From Pseudomonas putida (GTDB taxonomy: Bacteria; Pseudomonadota; Gammaproteobacteria; Pseudomonadales; Pseudomonadaceae): a stretch of 64,000 bases of DNA. The notes below the pieces were generated by a model that did not search any database, had not been told where the DNA came from, and was given only the letters and a program-made list of their open reading frames with translations. A program made the translations under genes and the position numbers. The DNA is taken from assembly GCF_028682395.1 (NCBI RefSeq), contig NZ_JANHLC010000004.1:310001-374000 (forward strand), given 5' to 3'. Below are positions 27,359 through 38,627 of the stretch, piece after piece. How positions within the stretch are numbered: position 1 is the stretch's first letter; each line of letters starts with the position of its first letter.

Positions 27359-29929
27359 TTAGGCCGGTTGGCCTATCGCCGTATGCGGCTGCAGCGGCAG
27401 CAACGGTGCATGGGGATCGGCCGTCACCGACTGACGCCAGGCGTGCAGCCAGCCTTCATGGCCTTCACCCCAGACCTGTGCATGCAGGCGAGCCAGGGCC
27501 ACTGGATCGCTGAGCAGTTGCAGGCGCGCCGTGTTGTCGAGCCCTTCGGGGCCGACCTTCAGGGCATGACGCACACGCTCGGTACGCAGCCACTCGATGG
27601 GCTCGGCCTGGCCATGACGGGCCGTGGCCAGGGCACACGCCAGGGCGTTCTGCTGCGGATCGACCACGGCGCGGATAAAACCGTCGTTGAGCGCATGCCA
27701 GCGATTTTCGTGGGTGTAGCGATCCGTCGACACCAGCTCCTGGGGCGGGGCGTATTCCTCGGGGATCAGGAACAGGCTTTCGTCGCGCGAGCGCAGGCCC
27801 AGGTTGGTCCGGCTGGAAATCACCGACACCGGGATCGACAGCATCAGCGAACCGACAATCGGCACCAACCACCACAGGAAGCTCGGGTTGAGCCAGATCA
27901 CCAAGGCCGCCCAGGCCGCACCCAGCAGGGTTTGCGGCCCGTGACGGCGAATCGCCTCGCTCCATGGCGTGGAGTCGTCGTCACGCTGGGGCGAATTCCA
28001 GGTCGCCGCCCAGCCGAGGAACGCGGCCAGCACGAAGCGCGTGTGGAAAATCATCCGTACCGGCGCCAGCAGCATGGAGAACAACATCTCCAGCAGCATC
28101 GACAGGGTCACCTTGAACTTGCCACCAAATTCTTTCGCACCCTTGGCCCAGATCAGAATGATGCTCAGCAGCTTGGGCAGGAACAGCAGCACGATGGTGG
28201 TCGAGAACAGGGCAATCGCCTTGTCCGGATGCCATTGCGGCCACAGCGGATACAGCTGGCGCGGCTCCAGGAAGTACTGCGGCTCCATCAGCGTATTGAC
28301 CGCCAGCAGGGCCGTCGACAACACCAGGAAGAAGAACCATAACGGCGCCGACAGGTACGACATCACGCCGGTCAGGAAGACCGCTCGATGCACCGGGTGC
28401 ATGCCCTTGACCAGGAACAGGCGGAAGTTCATCAAGTTGCCGTGGCACCAGCGACGGTCACGCTTGAGCTCATCGAGCAGGTTGGGCGGCAGTTCTTCGT
28501 AGCTACCCGGCAGGTCGTAGGCAATCCATACGCCCCAACCCGCGCGGCGCATCAGCGCGGCTTCAACGAAGTCGTGGGACAGAATCGCCCCGGCGAACGC
28601 GCCCTTGCCCGGCAATGGCGCCAGGGCACAGTGCTCGATAAACGGCTTCATGCGGATGATCGCGTTGTGCCCCCAGTAGTGGGACTCACCCAACTGCCAG
28701 AAGTGCAGGCCAGCGGTGAACAGCGGACCGTAGACCCGCGTGGCGAACTGCTGCATGCGCGCATAGAGGGTGTCCATGCCCGACGCCTTCGGTGCGGTCT
28801 GGATAATGCCCGCATCCGGCGTGGCTTCCATCAAGCGCACCAGGCTGGTCAGGCACTCGCCGCTCATGACGCTGTCGGCGTCGAGCACCACCATGTACTT
28901 GTAGTCACCGCCCCAGCGACGGCAGAAGTCGTCGAGGTTGCCGCTCTTGCGCTTGACCCGACGCCGACGGCGACGATAGAAAATCTTGCCGAAGCCCTTG
29001 GCCTCACGGCAGACATCCAGCCAGGCCTGTTGCTCGGCCACGCAGATATCGCTGTCGTTACTGTCGCTGAGCACGAAGAAGTCGAAGCGATCCAGGTCGC
29101 CCGTGGCCTGCACCGACTCGAACGTCGCGCGCAAACCGGCGAACACCCGTGCAACGTCTTCGTTGCAGATCGGCATGACCAATGCGGTCCGCGCGTCCTT
29201 GGCAATCGGCTCGTTCCCGGCGCTCGCCCCGGAAATCCGGTACTTGTCGCGACCGGTCAACAACTCCAGAAAGCCCATCAGCGCGGTCCAGAAACCGGCG
29301 GAGACCCAGCAGAACAGGATCCCGAACAGAATCAGGATGCTGGTTTGCAGGGCATAAGGCAGCACCTGCTGGGCGGTGACGGCCAGCGGCTGGTGCAGCA
29401 CTTCTTCCAGGTCGACGAACGCCCAGCCCTGGTACGGCATGATGCCTTTCATGTACCAGCCCGCGACGATGGTCTGGCCGAGCATCAACACCAGCAGGAT
29501 GTAGCGGCGCATCGAACCGACCCAGCGCCAGCGCGCATTGGGCAGCTCACGCGTGTCGGGCTTGGGCGCCGGCGGGTTGCTGCGCCCGGTCAGGCGCCGC
29601 CAGCCGCGCACCAGGATATTGGTGCGCCATGGCTCCGGCACGACTTTGGTCCGACGGATCGGTGGCGTAGCCTTGAGGCAGACCCGGCCACTGGCGTCGA
29701 CCGTCAACATCTCGGCCTCTTCCAGCTCGCCTGCGCTATCGAGCGTCAGGCGCCGCCCTACCGACGCCTGCACGGCGTCGTCGGGTGCTTGGCCAGGCTG
29801 GGCAGCCAGACGTTCATGCAACTCGGCAAACGAGGTGCAGCTCGCCAACTCGGCGCGCTGCTGATCGCTGAGCGGCAAGTGCGCCAGGTACTCACCGAGG
29901 GTTTCGGGCACGGCTTGAGTGTTACTCAT
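27359..29929 (-). CDS. opgH: glucans biosynthesis glucosyltransferase OpgH (MdoH)
   Basis: The 856-residue inner membrane glycosyltransferase builds the beta-1,2 backbone of osmoregulated periplasmic glucans from UDP-glucose. Membrane helices flank the family 2 catalytic domain: [43 protein letters not shown] and the [10 protein letters not shown] box. A long cytoplasmic N-terminal region (about 1-135) is normal. The start overlaps the opgG stop by 8 bases, so the two genes are translated together. Confidence 0.97.
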   Translation of the reverse strand: MSNTQAVPETLGEYLAHLPLSDQQRAELASCTSFAELHERLAAQPGQAPDDAVQASVGRRLTLDSAGELEEAEMLTVDASGRVCLKATPPIRRTKVVPEPWRTNILVRGWRRLTGRSNPPAPKPDTRELPNARWRWVGSMRRYILLVLMLGQTIVAGWYMKGIMPYQGWAFVDLEEVLHQPLAVTAQQVLPYALQTSILILFGILFCWVSAGFWTALMGFLELLTGRDKYRISGASAGNEPIAKDARTALVMPICNEDVARVFAGLRATFESVQATGDLDRFDFFVLSDSNDSDICVAEQQAWLDVCREAKGFGKIFYRRRRRRVKRKSGNLDDFCRRWGGDYKYMVVLDADSVMSGECLTSLVRLMEATPDAGIIQTAPKASGMDTLYARMQQFATRVYGPLFTAGLHFWQLGESHYWGHNAIIRMKPFIEHCALAPLPGKGAFAGAILSHDFVEAALMRRAGWGVWIAYDLPGSYEELPPNLLDELKRDRRWCHGNLMNFRLFLVKGMHPVHRAVFLTGVMSYLSAPLWFFFLVLSTALLAVNTLMEPQYFLEPRQLYPLWPQWHPDKAIALFSTTIVLLFLPKLLSIILIWAKGAKEFGGKFKVTLSMLLEMLFSMLLAPVRMIFHTRFVLAAFLGWAATWNSPQRDDDSTPWSEAIRRHGPQTLLGAAWAALVIWLNPSFLWWLVPIVGSLMLSIPVSVISSRTNLGLRSRDESLFLIPEEYAPPQELVSTDRYTHENRWHALNDGFIRAVVDPQQNALACALATARHGQAEPIEWLRTERVRHALKVGPEGLDNTARLQLLSDPVALARLHAQVWGEGHEGWLHAWRQSVTADPHAPLLPLQPHTAIGQPA

Positions 29930-31664
29930 CGGCTGGCAACTGGTAGCTCCAGGTCTCGGTCAGCACTTGTTCAGTCTTGACCGGCTCCGGTGTGGACGGG
30001 GCCGCTTCGGTAGCAGGCTGCTTGGCCTCCTTGCCCTTGGCAGCATCCTTGACCGCTTTTTCATGTTGCTTGGCCGCGACCTTGTCCGCCTTGGCCACCT
30101 GCGAGGACGCCTTGACGGGCTCCGGTACAGGAATGTCCTTGACCAGGGCCGCACGCATTTCAGTGGACTTGCCCGGATCCTTGATCTTCATCCGCAGGGT
30201 CAGGCGCCAGCCTTGGGTCTCGGGGTTGTAGCGCACGCTGTTTTCCACCAGCTCGGCGTTGTCGCCGACGCTGACGACGCTGCGCACTGGCGCATCTTCC
30301 GGCAGGGCCTTGAGGGACGGCCCTTCGAAGTCGACCAGATAGGCGACGCTGCCATCGACCTGGCGGATCAGGTTCGACTGCTTCACATCACCAGTAGAGC
30401 GCAGGGTCTGCTTGACCCAGGCGCTGTCCGCCGGATGCAGCGCAGCTTCGTCGGTGGTCCAGTGCAGGCGATAGGCGAAGTCCATGGGCTGGCCCGGCTC
30501 CGGCATTTTTTCCGGGCTCCAGAACGCAACGATATTGTCGTTGGTTTCATCGGCCGTCGGGATTTCCACCAGGTCGACAGAACCTTTGCCCCAGTCGCCC
30601 TTTGGCTCGATCCAGGTGCTTGGGCGCTTGTCGTAGCGGTCGTCGAGGTCTTCGTAGTGGCTGAAGTCACGCCCGCGTTGCAGCAGGCCGAAACCCCGCG
30701 GGTTTTCCACGGTGAAGTTGCTGACCGCCAGGTGTTTCGGGTTGTTCAGCGGACGCCAGATCCACTCGCCATTGCCGGCATGGATCGCCAGGCCGCTGGA
30801 GTCGTGCAGCTCGCGACGGTAGTTGAGGATCTTGGACGGCTGGTTGGCGCCGAACAGGAACATGCTGGTCAGCGGGGCGATGCCGAGCTTGCCGACGGAC
30901 TCACGCAGGAAGACCTGCGCCTTGACGTCGACAATGGTATCGGTGCCCGGACGCAGGGTCAGGCGGTAGGCGCCGGTCGCTCGTGGCGAGTCCAGCAGGG
31001 CAAAGATCACCAGGTGCTTGTCGGCCGGCTTGGGCCGCTCGATCCAGAACTCGCTGAACCGCGGGAACTCTTCACCGGACGGCAGCGCGGTATCGATCGC
31101 CAGGCCACGGGCGGACAGACCGTAGACATGACCCTTGCCGACGACGCGAAAGTAGCTCGCGCCCAGCATGGTCATGATTTCGTCCTGCTTGTCCGCCTTG
31201 TTGATCGGGTACAAGACACGGAAACCGGCATAACCGAGCTTCTCGGTGGCCTTGGGGTCGAACTTGACATCACCGAAGTCGAAACGCGACGGATCGTATT
31301 TGATCTCTTCGACGCTATTGGCCGTGATTTCGTTGATTTTCACCGGCGTATCAAAGTGCATACCCTGGTGATAGAACGACAGCTTGAAGGGGGTCTTCAG
31401 GTCAGCCCATTCCGCTTTTTCATTGCGAAAACGGATCTCCTGATAGTCCGCGAACTTCATCTCGCGGAACTCGTTCGGCAGATTACTGCGCGGGGCCTCG
31501 TACTTCTGCCCGGCCAGGGTCTTGGCCTGGGCCGCCACATCATCCAGGTTGAATGCCCAGAGCTGTCCCGCGCTGAGCAGGCAAAGCAGAGCAGAGCCTG
31601 TCAGCAATGCTTTACGCAAGCGTGTAGCAGGCATTTTTTGTGCATTACAGGGACTAACAATCAC
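29922..31664 (-). CDS. opgG: glucans biosynthesis periplasmic protein OpgG (MdoG)
   Basis: The 580-residue periplasmic protein is needed for branching and release of osmoregulated glucans. I chose GTG 31664, with GAGGG 8 bases upstream; an ATG nine codons earlier is possible. A signal peptide ([22 protein letters not shown]) leads to [20 protein letters not shown]. Family sequences include [33 protein letters not shown] and [21 protein letters not shown] Lys/Ala/Pro-rich tail of about 60 residues at the C-terminus extends past the usual domain. Confidence 0.96.
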   Translation of the reverse strand: MIVSPCNAQKMPATRLRKALLTGSALLCLLSAGQLWAFNLDDVAAQAKTLAGQKYEAPRSNLPNEFREMKFADYQEIRFRNEKAEWADLKTPFKLSFYHQGMHFDTPVKINEITANSVEEIKYDPSRFDFGDVKFDPKATEKLGYAGFRVLYPINKADKQDEIMTMLGASYFRVVGKGHVYGLSARGLAIDTALPSGEEFPRFSEFWIERPKPADKHLVIFALLDSPRATGAYRLTLRPGTDTIVDVKAQVFLRESVGKLGIAPLTSMFLFGANQPSKILNYRRELHDSSGLAIHAGNGEWIWRPLNNPKHLAVSNFTVENPRGFGLLQRGRDFSHYEDLDDRYDKRPSTWIEPKGDWGKGSVDLVEIPTADETNDNIVAFWSPEKMPEPGQPMDFAYRLHWTTDEAALHPADSAWVKQTLRSTGDVKQSNLIRQVDGSVAYLVDFEGPSLKALPEDAPVRSVVSVGDNAELVENSVRYNPETQGWRLTLRMKIKDPGKSTEMRAALVKDIPVPEPVKASSQVAKADKVAAKQHEKAVKDAAKGKEAKQPATEAAPSTPEPVKTEQVLTETWSYQLPADE

Positions 31665-31891
31665 GAGCAACCCTCGCCGAAAACAGATCAAAAAACCAAC
31701 GGCCAGCTATCTATATGCCAGGTTGGCGAGCATTGTTCCGACTCCGAAAGGGCTTAATGATTCCCTGGACGGCTTCGGACAAGTCTCTACCTAAAGTCAA
31801 AATGGACCAACGAACGCCGATCCCCGTAGCGCGCGATTATCTAGTAGGCCGCGTGACAACGCATCAGGGGGAACAAAGTATTTATCGCGAA

Positions 31892-31923
31892 AAAACAGCG
31901 TTTTCAGCCAAAAACGCTGTTTT
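31892..31923 (-). terminator. terminator downstream of dtd
   Basis: AAAACAGCGTTTT (31892-31904) and AAAACGCTGTTTT (31911-31923) form a perfect stem with A and T runs on both sides, 9 bases beyond the dtd stop. The remaining 31665-31891 is the opgG leader, with no gene seen. Confidence 0.85.
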
Positions 31924-31931
31924 TCGACATT

Positions 31932-32369
31932 TTAGGTCTGCAACAGAAAGGTTACCGGGCCGTCGTTGACCAAATGCACCTGCATATCCGCGCCAAAACG
32001 CCCCGCCGCCACCGGTTGATGCTGGCGTTGTGCGGCCTGCAAAAGATAGTCGAAAAGTGCCTGGCCCAACGCCGGAGGCGCCGCGGTGGAGAAGCTAGGG
32101 CGCAGGCCGCTGCGCGTATCGGCCGCCAAGGTGAACTGGGAAACCAGCAGCAAACCGCCGCCAACATCCGCCAGGGACAGGTTCATCTTGCCCTCGGCAT
32201 CGCTGAACACCCGGTAGTTGAGCAGTTTGTGCAGCAACTTGTCGGCATTGGCCTCGGTGTCGCCGGGTTCGACGGCAACCAGTACCAGCAGGCCGTTATC
32301 GATGGCCCCAACCACTTCCCCCGCCACTTCGACCCGCGCGCCGCGCACGCGCTGGAGCAGGCCCTTCAT
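31932..32369 (-). CDS. dtd: D-aminoacyl-tRNA deacylase
   Basis: The 145-residue enzyme hydrolyses D-amino acids (and glycine) mischarged on tRNA. The active-site motifs [19 protein letters not shown] and the cross-subunit [13 protein letters not shown] are present. The first residues [20 protein letters not shown] are standard. It overlaps pip by 4 bases. Confidence 0.97.
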   Translation of the reverse strand: MKGLLQRVRGARVEVAGEVVGAIDNGLLVLVAVEPGDTEANADKLLHKLLNYRVFSDAEGKMNLSLADVGGGLLLVSQFTLAADTRSGLRPSFSTAAPPALGQALFDYLLQAAQRQHQPVAAGRFGADMQVHLVNDGPVTFLLQT

Positions 32370-33337
32370 GCTTCTTCGAGGGGCAGGTCGAGCAGACGCC
32401 GGGCCATCTGGTCGGCAGCGCGCACCAGGGCATCGGTAATCCCCGGCTCCGACGCAGCATGGCCGGCGTCGCGGATCACCTGCAACTCGCTGTTGGGCCA
32501 GGCCTGGTGCAGTTCCCAGGCATTGTCCAGCGGGCAGATCACGTCGTAGCGGCCATGGACAATCACCCCCGGCAGATGGGCGATCTTATGCATGTCGCGA
32601 ATCAGTTGGTTAGGTTCGAGGAAGGCGTTATGGGTGAAGTAATGGCATTCGATCCGGGCAATCGACAGTGCGCGCTGCGGTTCAGAGAACCGATCAACCA
32701 CCATCGAGTTCGGCCGCAGCGTCGCGGTGCGACCTTCCCAGGTCGACCAGGCCTTGGCCGCGTGCATCTGGGCAATCTGGTCGGTGCCGATCAGGCGTTT
32801 GTGGAAGGCGCTGAGCAGGTCGTCGCGCTCGTCCAGCGGGATCGGTGCCACATAGTCCTGCCAGTAATCCGGGAACAGGCGGCTGGCGCCGGCCTGGTAA
32901 AACCACTCGATTTCCTGCGGGCGGCACAGGAAGATCCCACGGACAATCAACCCGTGCACACGCTCCGGGTGGGTCTGCGCATAGGCCAGTGCCAGGGTCG
33001 AGCCCCAGGACCCACCGAACAGTACCCACTTTTCGATGCCCAGATGCTCGCGGATACGCTCAAGGTCGGCGACCAGGTCCCAGGTCGTATTGTTTTCCAG
33101 GCTCGCGTGGGGTGTCGACCGCCCGCAGCCGCGCTGATCGAACGTGACAATGCGGTACAGGTTGGGATCGAAAAAACAGCGGCTCTGGGCATCGCAACCC
33201 GCGCCCGGGCCACCGTGGATAAAGACCACCGGCAGGCCTTCGGGGGAGCCGCTTTCATCGACATAGAGCACATGCGTCTGGTCCACGGCCAGATCGTGCC
33301 GGGCGTAGGGTTTGATCTGCGGGTACAAAGTCTGCAT
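32366..33337 (-). CDS. pip: proline iminopeptidase
   Basis: The 323-residue alpha/beta hydrolase removes N-terminal proline from peptides. The ATG at 33337 ([20 protein letters not shown]) has CCGGAG upstream and gives the family length; longer in-frame starts were rejected. The oxyanion motif is [12 protein letters not shown], the nucleophile Ser is in [15 protein letters not shown], the acid is in [14 protein letters not shown] and the His in RDAGHAASE. It is upstream of dtd in a two-gene unit. Confidence 0.95.
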   Translation of the reverse strand: MQTLYPQIKPYARHDLAVDQTHVLYVDESGSPEGLPVVFIHGGPGAGCDAQSRCFFDPNLYRIVTFDQRGCGRSTPHASLENNTTWDLVADLERIREHLGIEKWVLFGGSWGSTLALAYAQTHPERVHGLIVRGIFLCRPQEIEWFYQAGASRLFPDYWQDYVAPIPLDERDDLLSAFHKRLIGTDQIAQMHAAKAWSTWEGRTATLRPNSMVVDRFSEPQRALSIARIECHYFTHNAFLEPNQLIRDMHKIAHLPGVIVHGRYDVICPLDNAWELHQAWPNSELQVIRDAGHAASEPGITDALVRAADQMARRLLDLPLEEA

Positions 33338-33448
33338 TGCGCGCTCCGGAGGGGGTCGGGTCATCCCTGGGGGGACGTGGTTCGTTCTGCCGTTGGGCAT
33401 CATAAACCCGAATCGCGTAATGAGCATGTCCTTGAATAAATTGTGTGT

Positions 33449-34252
33449 TTAGCCCGCGTAATGCCCGCGCGCCCAGTCCAGCAGTCCTTCCAGCAATTGC
33501 CTGAGCACCGCCTGGGTCGGCGCCGCCAGGTCCGGCCGATAGCGGAACGGCTCGACCTCTTCCATATAGGTACTTTGCGCCAGCTCCAGCTGCACGGCGT
33601 GGATCTGCGCGGCCGGGGCGCCATAGTGCCGGGTGATATGCCCGCCCTTGAAGCGGCCGTTCAACACATGGCTGTAGGCAGGGTGCTGCGCGCAGATTGC
33701 CTCCAGCCGGCGGGCCAACTGCGGGTCACAACTGGCGCCATTGAACGTACCCAGGTTGAAGTCAGGCAGCTTGCCGTCGAACAGGTGGGGAATCAGCGAG
33801 CGGATCGAGTGGGCATCGAACAGCAAGGCATAGCCAAACTCGGCTTTGAGCCGCGCCAGCTCCTGGCGCAGGGTTTCGTGATAAGGCGTCCAGATATGCG
33901 CCAGGTAGCCGGCACGCGCTTCAGCCGACGGCACCCTGCCTTCGCGAAACAGCGGCACACCGTCGAACAGCGTGGCGGGATACAGCCCGGTGGTGGCGCC
34001 AACATATAAAGGCTGGTCATCGGCCGGGCGATTGAGGTCGATGACAAAGCGCGAGTACTCGCCAGCCAGGGTGCTGGCGCCCAGTTCGGCGGCAAATTCA
34101 TAGAGCAACGGGATATGCCAGTCGGTGTCCGGCAGGCTTGCAGCCTGTTCTATCAAACCAGCCTCGACAGCCGGGGTCAGGCGTACGCCCGCGTGGGGCA
34201 TGCTGATCAGCAAGGGCACGCGGCCCTGCTTGAAACTCAATACCGGGTCCAT
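33449..34252 (-). CDS. hutG: N-formylglutamate deformylase HutG
   Basis: The 267-residue enzyme (MDPVLSFKQGRVPLLISMPH) releases formate from N-formylglutamate, the last step of the five-step histidine route that uses HutF. Zinc-ligand candidates are in ISMPHAG and LLFDAHSIRS, and NGRFKGGHITRHYGAP is a family signature. AGGAG lies 7 bases before the ATG. It is the last gene of the hut operon, ten bases after hutI. Confidence 0.96.
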   Translation of the reverse strand: MDPVLSFKQGRVPLLISMPHAGVRLTPAVEAGLIEQAASLPDTDWHIPLLYEFAAELGASTLAGEYSRFVIDLNRPADDQPLYVGATTGLYPATLFDGVPLFREGRVPSAEARAGYLAHIWTPYHETLRQELARLKAEFGYALLFDAHSIRSLIPHLFDGKLPDFNLGTFNGASCDPQLARRLEAICAQHPAYSHVLNGRFKGGHITRHYGAPAAQIHAVQLELAQSTYMEEVEPFRYRPDLAAPTQAVLRQLLEGLLDWARGHYAG

Positions 34253-34262
34253 GGGGACTCTC

Positions 34263-35468
34263 CTAGATCAGTACTTCGCGGCCATGGCGCACGATGCGTT
34301 TCTCCAGATCACCGCCCAGCCAGTAGGCCAGGTCCGCCGGGCGCTCGATCCTCCAGGCGACAAAGTCGGCGACCTTACCCACCTCCAGCGAACCATGGGT
34401 TGCGCCCAAGCCCAGGGCCGTGGCGGCATGCTGAGTGACACCCGCCAGCGCCTCCTGCGGCGTCAGGCGAAACAGCGTGCAGGCCATATTCAGCATCAGA
34501 CGCAACGACAGCACCGGTGAAGTGCCGGGGTTGAGGTCACTGGCAATCGCGATTTTCACCCCATGCCGACGCAGGGCGTCCATCGGCGGCAAGCGGGTTT
34601 CGCGCAGAAAATAGAACGCCCCCGGCAACAGGACCGCGACCGTGCCGGCCTGCGCCATGGCCACGGCATCCGCCTCGGTCATGAACTCCAGGTGATCCGC
34701 CGACAGTGCCTGGTAGCGCGCCGCCAGGCTGGAGCCATGCAGGGACGACAGCTGTTCGGCGTGCAACTTGACCGGTAGGCCCAGCTCCCGCGCCGCAATA
34801 AATACCCGCTCGACCTGAGCCGGTGAAAAGGCCAGGTGCTCGCAGAAGGCATCCACCGCATCGACCAGCCCCTGCGCCGCCAGGGCCGGGAGCATCTCGG
34901 TGCAGATATGCTCGATATAGTCGTCGGCACGCTCGGCGTATTCGGGCGGTAGCGCATGGGCGGCCAGGCAGGTACTGCGCACCGTCACCGGCAGCACCTC
35001 GCCCAGGCGGCGGATAACCCGCAGCATCTTGCGCTCATTGGCCAGGTCCAGCCCGTAGCCGGACTTGATCTCGACCGTGGTCACGCCTTCACGCAACAAG
35101 TTGTTCAGGCGCTGGCAAGCACTGCTGAACAACTCGTCCTCACTGGCCGCACGCGTGGCTCGCACGGTACTGGCGATGCCACCACCGGCGGCGGCAATCT
35201 CGGCATAGCTGGCACCTTGCAGGCGCTGCTCGAACTCCGCGCTGCGGGTGCCGCCAAACACCGCATGGGTGTGGCAATCGATCAGCCCCGGGGTGACCCA
35301 GGCGCCGTCCAGATCCTCGACGAGCCCATAGTCGTCTGCGGGCAGCTCGCTTCGCGGGCCGATCCATTCGATCTGCGTCCCGCGGGTCACTATCGCAGCA
35401 TCCTCGATCATCGAGTAACTGCCTTGGGCCATGCTCGCCACATGGCAGTTGTGCCAGAGCGTCTTCAT
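34263..35468 (-). CDS. hutI: imidazolonepropionase HutI
   Basis: The 401-residue amidohydrolase ([20 protein letters not shown]) hydrolyses imidazolone-5-propionate to formiminoglutamate, the third step of histidine breakdown. Metal ligands lie in [20 protein letters not shown], and substrate or metal contacts in [18 protein letters not shown] and [17 protein letters not shown] lies 8 bases before the ATG. Confidence 0.97.
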   Translation of the reverse strand: MKTLWHNCHVASMAQGSYSMIEDAAIVTRGTQIEWIGPRSELPADDYGLVEDLDGAWVTPGLIDCHTHAVFGGTRSAEFEQRLQGASYAEIAAAGGGIASTVRATRAASEDELFSSACQRLNNLLREGVTTVEIKSGYGLDLANERKMLRVIRRLGEVLPVTVRSTCLAAHALPPEYAERADDYIEHICTEMLPALAAQGLVDAVDAFCEHLAFSPAQVERVFIAARELGLPVKLHAEQLSSLHGSSLAARYQALSADHLEFMTEADAVAMAQAGTVAVLLPGAFYFLRETRLPPMDALRRHGVKIAIASDLNPGTSPVLSLRLMLNMACTLFRLTPQEALAGVTQHAATALGLGATHGSLEVGKVADFVAWRIERPADLAYWLGGDLEKRIVRHGREVLI

Positions 35469-35503
35469 CTCTCTATTCCTTGTCGGTGCGAACGGGCTCG
35501 CGA

Positions 35504-37036
35504 TTACAAACTGGGCAACAGTTGCGCCGGTACCAGCGCATTCAGGCAGCGGGAGGCCAGCAGTTGCCCGGCCGCCTCGATATCCGGGGCGAAGAAACGA
35601 TCCTTGTCGTAGTACGCAACCTTCTCGCGCAGCACTGCCCGGGCCTGCTCAAGACGGGGTGAGGTCTTCAGCCCCGCACGCAGGTCCAGGCCCTGGCAAG
35701 CGGCAAGCCACTCCACAGCCAGGATCACCCGGGTGTTTTCGGCCATTTCCCAGAGACGCTTGCCGGCCGCCGGGGCCATGGACACATGGTCTTCCTGGTT
35801 GGCCGAGGTGGGCAGGCTGTCGACACTGTGGGGATGGGCCAGGGCCTTGTTCTCGCTGGCCAGCGCGGCCGCGGTGACCTGGGCAATCATAAAGCCGGAG
35901 TTGACCCCGCCATTGGCCACCAGGAACGGCGGCAACTGGGACATATGTTTGTCCATCATCAACGAGATCCGTCGCTCGCTCAGCGAGCCTATCTCGGCAA
36001 TGGCCAGGGCCAGGTTGTCGGCGGCCATGGCCACCGGCTCGGCATGGAAATTCCCCCCGGAGAGCACATCCCCCTCGGCGGCAAAGACCAGCGGGTTATC
36101 CGAGACGGCGTTCGCCTCGACAGCCAGCACCTCGGCGGCCTGGCGCAACTGGGTCAGGCAGGCCCCCATCACCTGTGGCTGGCAGCGCAGGGAGTAGGGA
36201 TCCTGGACCTTGTCGCAGTTCTGGTGGGACGTCGAGACTTCGCTGCGCTCGCCCAGCAGGTGGCGATAGCTGGCCGCCGCATCGATCTGCCCGCGCTGGC
36301 CGCGGGCCGCATGAATGCGTGCATCGAAGGGCGCACGCGAGCCCAGTACCGCCTCGACGGTCAGGCTGCCGCAACTCAGCGCGGCGGCGAACAGGTCTTC
36401 ACCCTCGAACAGCCCACGCAGGGCAAACGCCGTGGAGACCTGGGTGCCGTTCAACAAGGCCAGGCCTTCCTTGGCCGCCAGCGTCAGCGGTTGCAGGCCG
36501 GCCTGCTTCAGCGCCGTCGGCGCATCCAGCCACTGCCCCTGAAAACGCGCCTTGCCTTCGCCCAGCAGTACCAGCGACATATGGGCCAGCGGCGCCAAGT
36601 CACCAGACGCCCCCACCGACCCCTTGAGCGGAATATGCGGATAGACCTGGGCATTGATCAACGCGATCAGCGCATCGATCACCTGCCGACGGATCCCGGA
36701 AAAGCCCCGGCTCAAGCTGTTGACCTTGAGCACCATGATCAACCGCACCAAGGCATCGCTGAGCGGCTCGCCAACGCCGGCGGCATGGGACAGCACGAGG
36801 GAACGCTGGAGATTTTCCAGGTCTTCGCGGGCAATCCGCGTCGAAGCCAGCAAGCCAAAACCGGTGTTGATGCCGTAGGCGGTGCGATTTTCGGCCAGGA
36901 TCTGCTCGACACAGGCCACGCTCGCGTCGATGGGCGCCGCAGCGCTGGCATCCAGACTCAGTTGCAGCGGCTGCTGATAAATAGCGCGCAGTTGGGCAAG
37001 GCTTAGCTGGCCGGGAATCAGGGTTAGCGCAGTCAT
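35504..37036 (-). CDS. hutH: histidine ammonia-lyase HutH (MIO-containing)
   Basis: The 510-residue enzyme converts histidine to urocanate and ammonia. ATG 37036 ([20 protein letters not shown]) has AAGGAG seven bases upstream; the open frame continues to 37303, but only into the neighbouring gene. Ala143-Ser144-Gly145 in [13 protein letters not shown] forms the MIO electrophile. Other active-site residues of the P. putida enzyme are seen: Tyr54, His84, the NGTQ Asn, the QDPYSLR Gln/Tyr/Arg and the QEDH Glu. This is the catalytically complete copy of the tandem pair; its start lies 10 bases after the stop of the paralogue. Confidence 0.97.
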   Translation of the reverse strand: MTALTLIPGQLSLAQLRAIYQQPLQLSLDASAAAPIDASVACVEQILAENRTAYGINTGFGLLASTRIAREDLENLQRSLVLSHAAGVGEPLSDALVRLIMVLKVNSLSRGFSGIRRQVIDALIALINAQVYPHIPLKGSVGASGDLAPLAHMSLVLLGEGKARFQGQWLDAPTALKQAGLQPLTLAAKEGLALLNGTQVSTAFALRGLFEGEDLFAAALSCGSLTVEAVLGSRAPFDARIHAARGQRGQIDAAASYRHLLGERSEVSTSHQNCDKVQDPYSLRCQPQVMGACLTQLRQAAEVLAVEANAVSDNPLVFAAEGDVLSGGNFHAEPVAMAADNLALAIAEIGSLSERRISLMMDKHMSQLPPFLVANGGVNSGFMIAQVTAAALASENKALAHPHSVDSLPTSANQEDHVSMAPAAGKRLWEMAENTRVILAVEWLAACQGLDLRAGLKTSPRLEQARAVLREKVAYYDKDRFFAPDIEAAGQLLASRCLNALVPAQLLPSL

Positions 37037-37046
37037 CTTGTGCTCC

Positions 37047-38570
37047 TTATCGCAGATTCGGTAACAGCAATGCCAGAGATTGAGGGTCCTTGAGAATGGC
37101 CGCACTGCGGGCAATATCCGGCGCCAGCCAGCGATCCTGCTCATACGCAGGTACATGCTCGCGCAGCAGACGCCAGGCCAGCGCCGTGCCGGCACCGAAG
37201 CCCTGCTCACGCAGAAACTCGAAGGCCTGGGCCGCCAGCAGGTATTCGATGGCAAGGATCTGCGTGCAGTTTTCCAACAGTTGCAGCAACTTGAGCGCGG
37301 CATTGGTTCCCAGGCTCAAGTGATCCTCCTGCAGCCCCGATGTGACGTAATTGTCCAGGACTGCGGGTTGGGCCAATTGGCGGTTCTGCGCGCACAGCGA
37401 CGCGGCCACGTACTGGACAATCATCATCCCGGAGTTAACCCCCGGCTGGCTGACCAGAAACGCCGGCAGGCCGCTGACATGGGGATTGATCAGGCGATCC
37501 AGGCGACGCTCGGCAATCGAGCCGATTTCCGCCATGGCCATGGCCAGCAGATCGGCCGCCATGGCCACCGACTGGCCATGAGGATTGGCCTGGGACACCA
37601 CCCGATAGTGTTCCGGGGTGCCAAGCAGCATGGGGTTGTCGGTGACGGCATTGAGCTCGGTTTCGATCTGCACCCGTGCGTGCTCCAACTGGTCACGGGC
37701 TGCGCCGTGAACCTGCGGGATCGAACGGATACTCAAGGCGTCCTGGGTGCGGATGCCCTGGCTGGCGGCAATCACCTCACTGTCCGCCAACAGCGCCCGC
37801 AGATTCTCGCCGACCACCTGCATGCCTCGATGGGGTTTGAGGGCAATGATCTCGGCATCGAAGGCGGCGATCTGGCCGCGCTGGGCCTCGAAACTCATGG
37901 CGCCGATCACGTCGGCCCATTGCAGAAGGTGAGTCGCATCAGCCAGGGCCAGGCAGCTCAGGCCGGTCATGCAGGGCGTGCCATTGACCAGGCACAGGCC
38001 GTCCTTGGCTCCCAACTGCGCAGGCGCCAGGCCTTCGGCGGCCAGCGCCTGCTCTGCCGGGACGATCTGCCCCTGGTAGCTGACCTGGCCCACGCCGAGC
38101 AGGGTGATGCCGATATGCGCCATATGGGTCAGGTAGCCGACCGAACCCTGGGACGGCACCTGTGGCGTGATACCCCGGTTGAGCAACGCCAGCAGGGCCT
38201 CGACCACCGAGCGCTGAATACCCGATTTGCCCTGGCTGTAATTGGCGATGGCGGCGCACATGATGGCCCGCGTCTGTTCGTCGCTCAGCACCGGGCCGAC
38301 GCCGCAGGCATGGCTGAGCAGGGTATTGCGCGACAACTGGGCCAGTTGTTCCTGTTCCAGTGACACATTACATAAGGCGCCCAGGCCGGTATTGACCCCA
38401 TAAGCTCGCTCGCCACTGGCAACGATGCGCCGGACAATGGCCTGGGCATTTTCGATCCGAGCCCAGACCGGGTTCGACAGCGCCAAGGGCGCGCCGTGAC
38501 GGGCGACTGCCACCACATCCTGCCAGCGCAGTGGCGCCTCGGCGATTAAGACTGTTTCAACCAACGACAT
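37047..38570 (-). CDS. HutH-like aromatic amino acid lyase paralogue lacking the MIO triad
   Basis: The 507-residue protein starts at ATG 38570 ([20 protein letters not shown]), with GAGGG 8 bases upstream. It is collinear with HutH throughout, but reads [14 protein letters not shown] where HutH reads [17 protein letters not shown]. The three residues that cyclise into MIO are precisely missing, between Gly145 and Tyr146. The active-site Tyr of QDPYSLR is Leu here (QDALSIR), and the Phe after DNP is Leu (TDNPMLL). Tyr57, His87, Asn196 and the QEDH Glu remain. Ordinary ammonia-lyase chemistry is therefore unlikely. P. fluorescens hut loci are described with two hutH genes, only one of them needed for growth on histidine; this is probably the dispensable type. 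Confidence 0.9.
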   Translation of the reverse strand: MSLVETVLIAEAPLRWQDVVAVARHGAPLALSNPVWARIENAQAIVRRIVASGERAYGVNTGLGALCNVSLEQEQLAQLSRNTLLSHACGVGPVLSDEQTRAIMCAAIANYSQGKSGIQRSVVEALLALLNRGITPQVPSQGSVGYLTHMAHIGITLLGVGQVSYQGQIVPAEQALAAEGLAPAQLGAKDGLCLVNGTPCMTGLSCLALADATHLLQWADVIGAMSFEAQRGQIAAFDAEIIALKPHRGMQVVGENLRALLADSEVIAASQGIRTQDALSIRSIPQVHGAARDQLEHARVQIETELNAVTDNPMLLGTPEHYRVVSQANPHGQSVAMAADLLAMAMAEIGSIAERRLDRLINPHVSGLPAFLVSQPGVNSGMMIVQYVAASLCAQNRQLAQPAVLDNYVTSGLQEDHLSLGTNAALKLLQLLENCTQILAIEYLLAAQAFEFLREQGFGAGTALAWRLLREHVPAYEQDRWLAPDIARSAAILKDPQSLALLLPNLR

Positions 38571-38627
38571 ACTGCACGCCCTCACTGATTTCGTTTGGGC
38601 CGCCGGGCGGCCCCCTGACACCAACCA

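Noticed and set aside
28388-31757. Long plus-strand frames (530 and 612 codons) opposite opgH and opgG
   Set aside because: They mirror conserved genes on the minus strand and show His/Gln/Arg-rich shadow composition without ribosome binding sites.
37037-37303. N-terminal extension of hutH to 599 residues
   Set aside because: The extra codons lie wholly inside the upstream paralogue, while ATG 37036 has AAGGAG and gives the family length.
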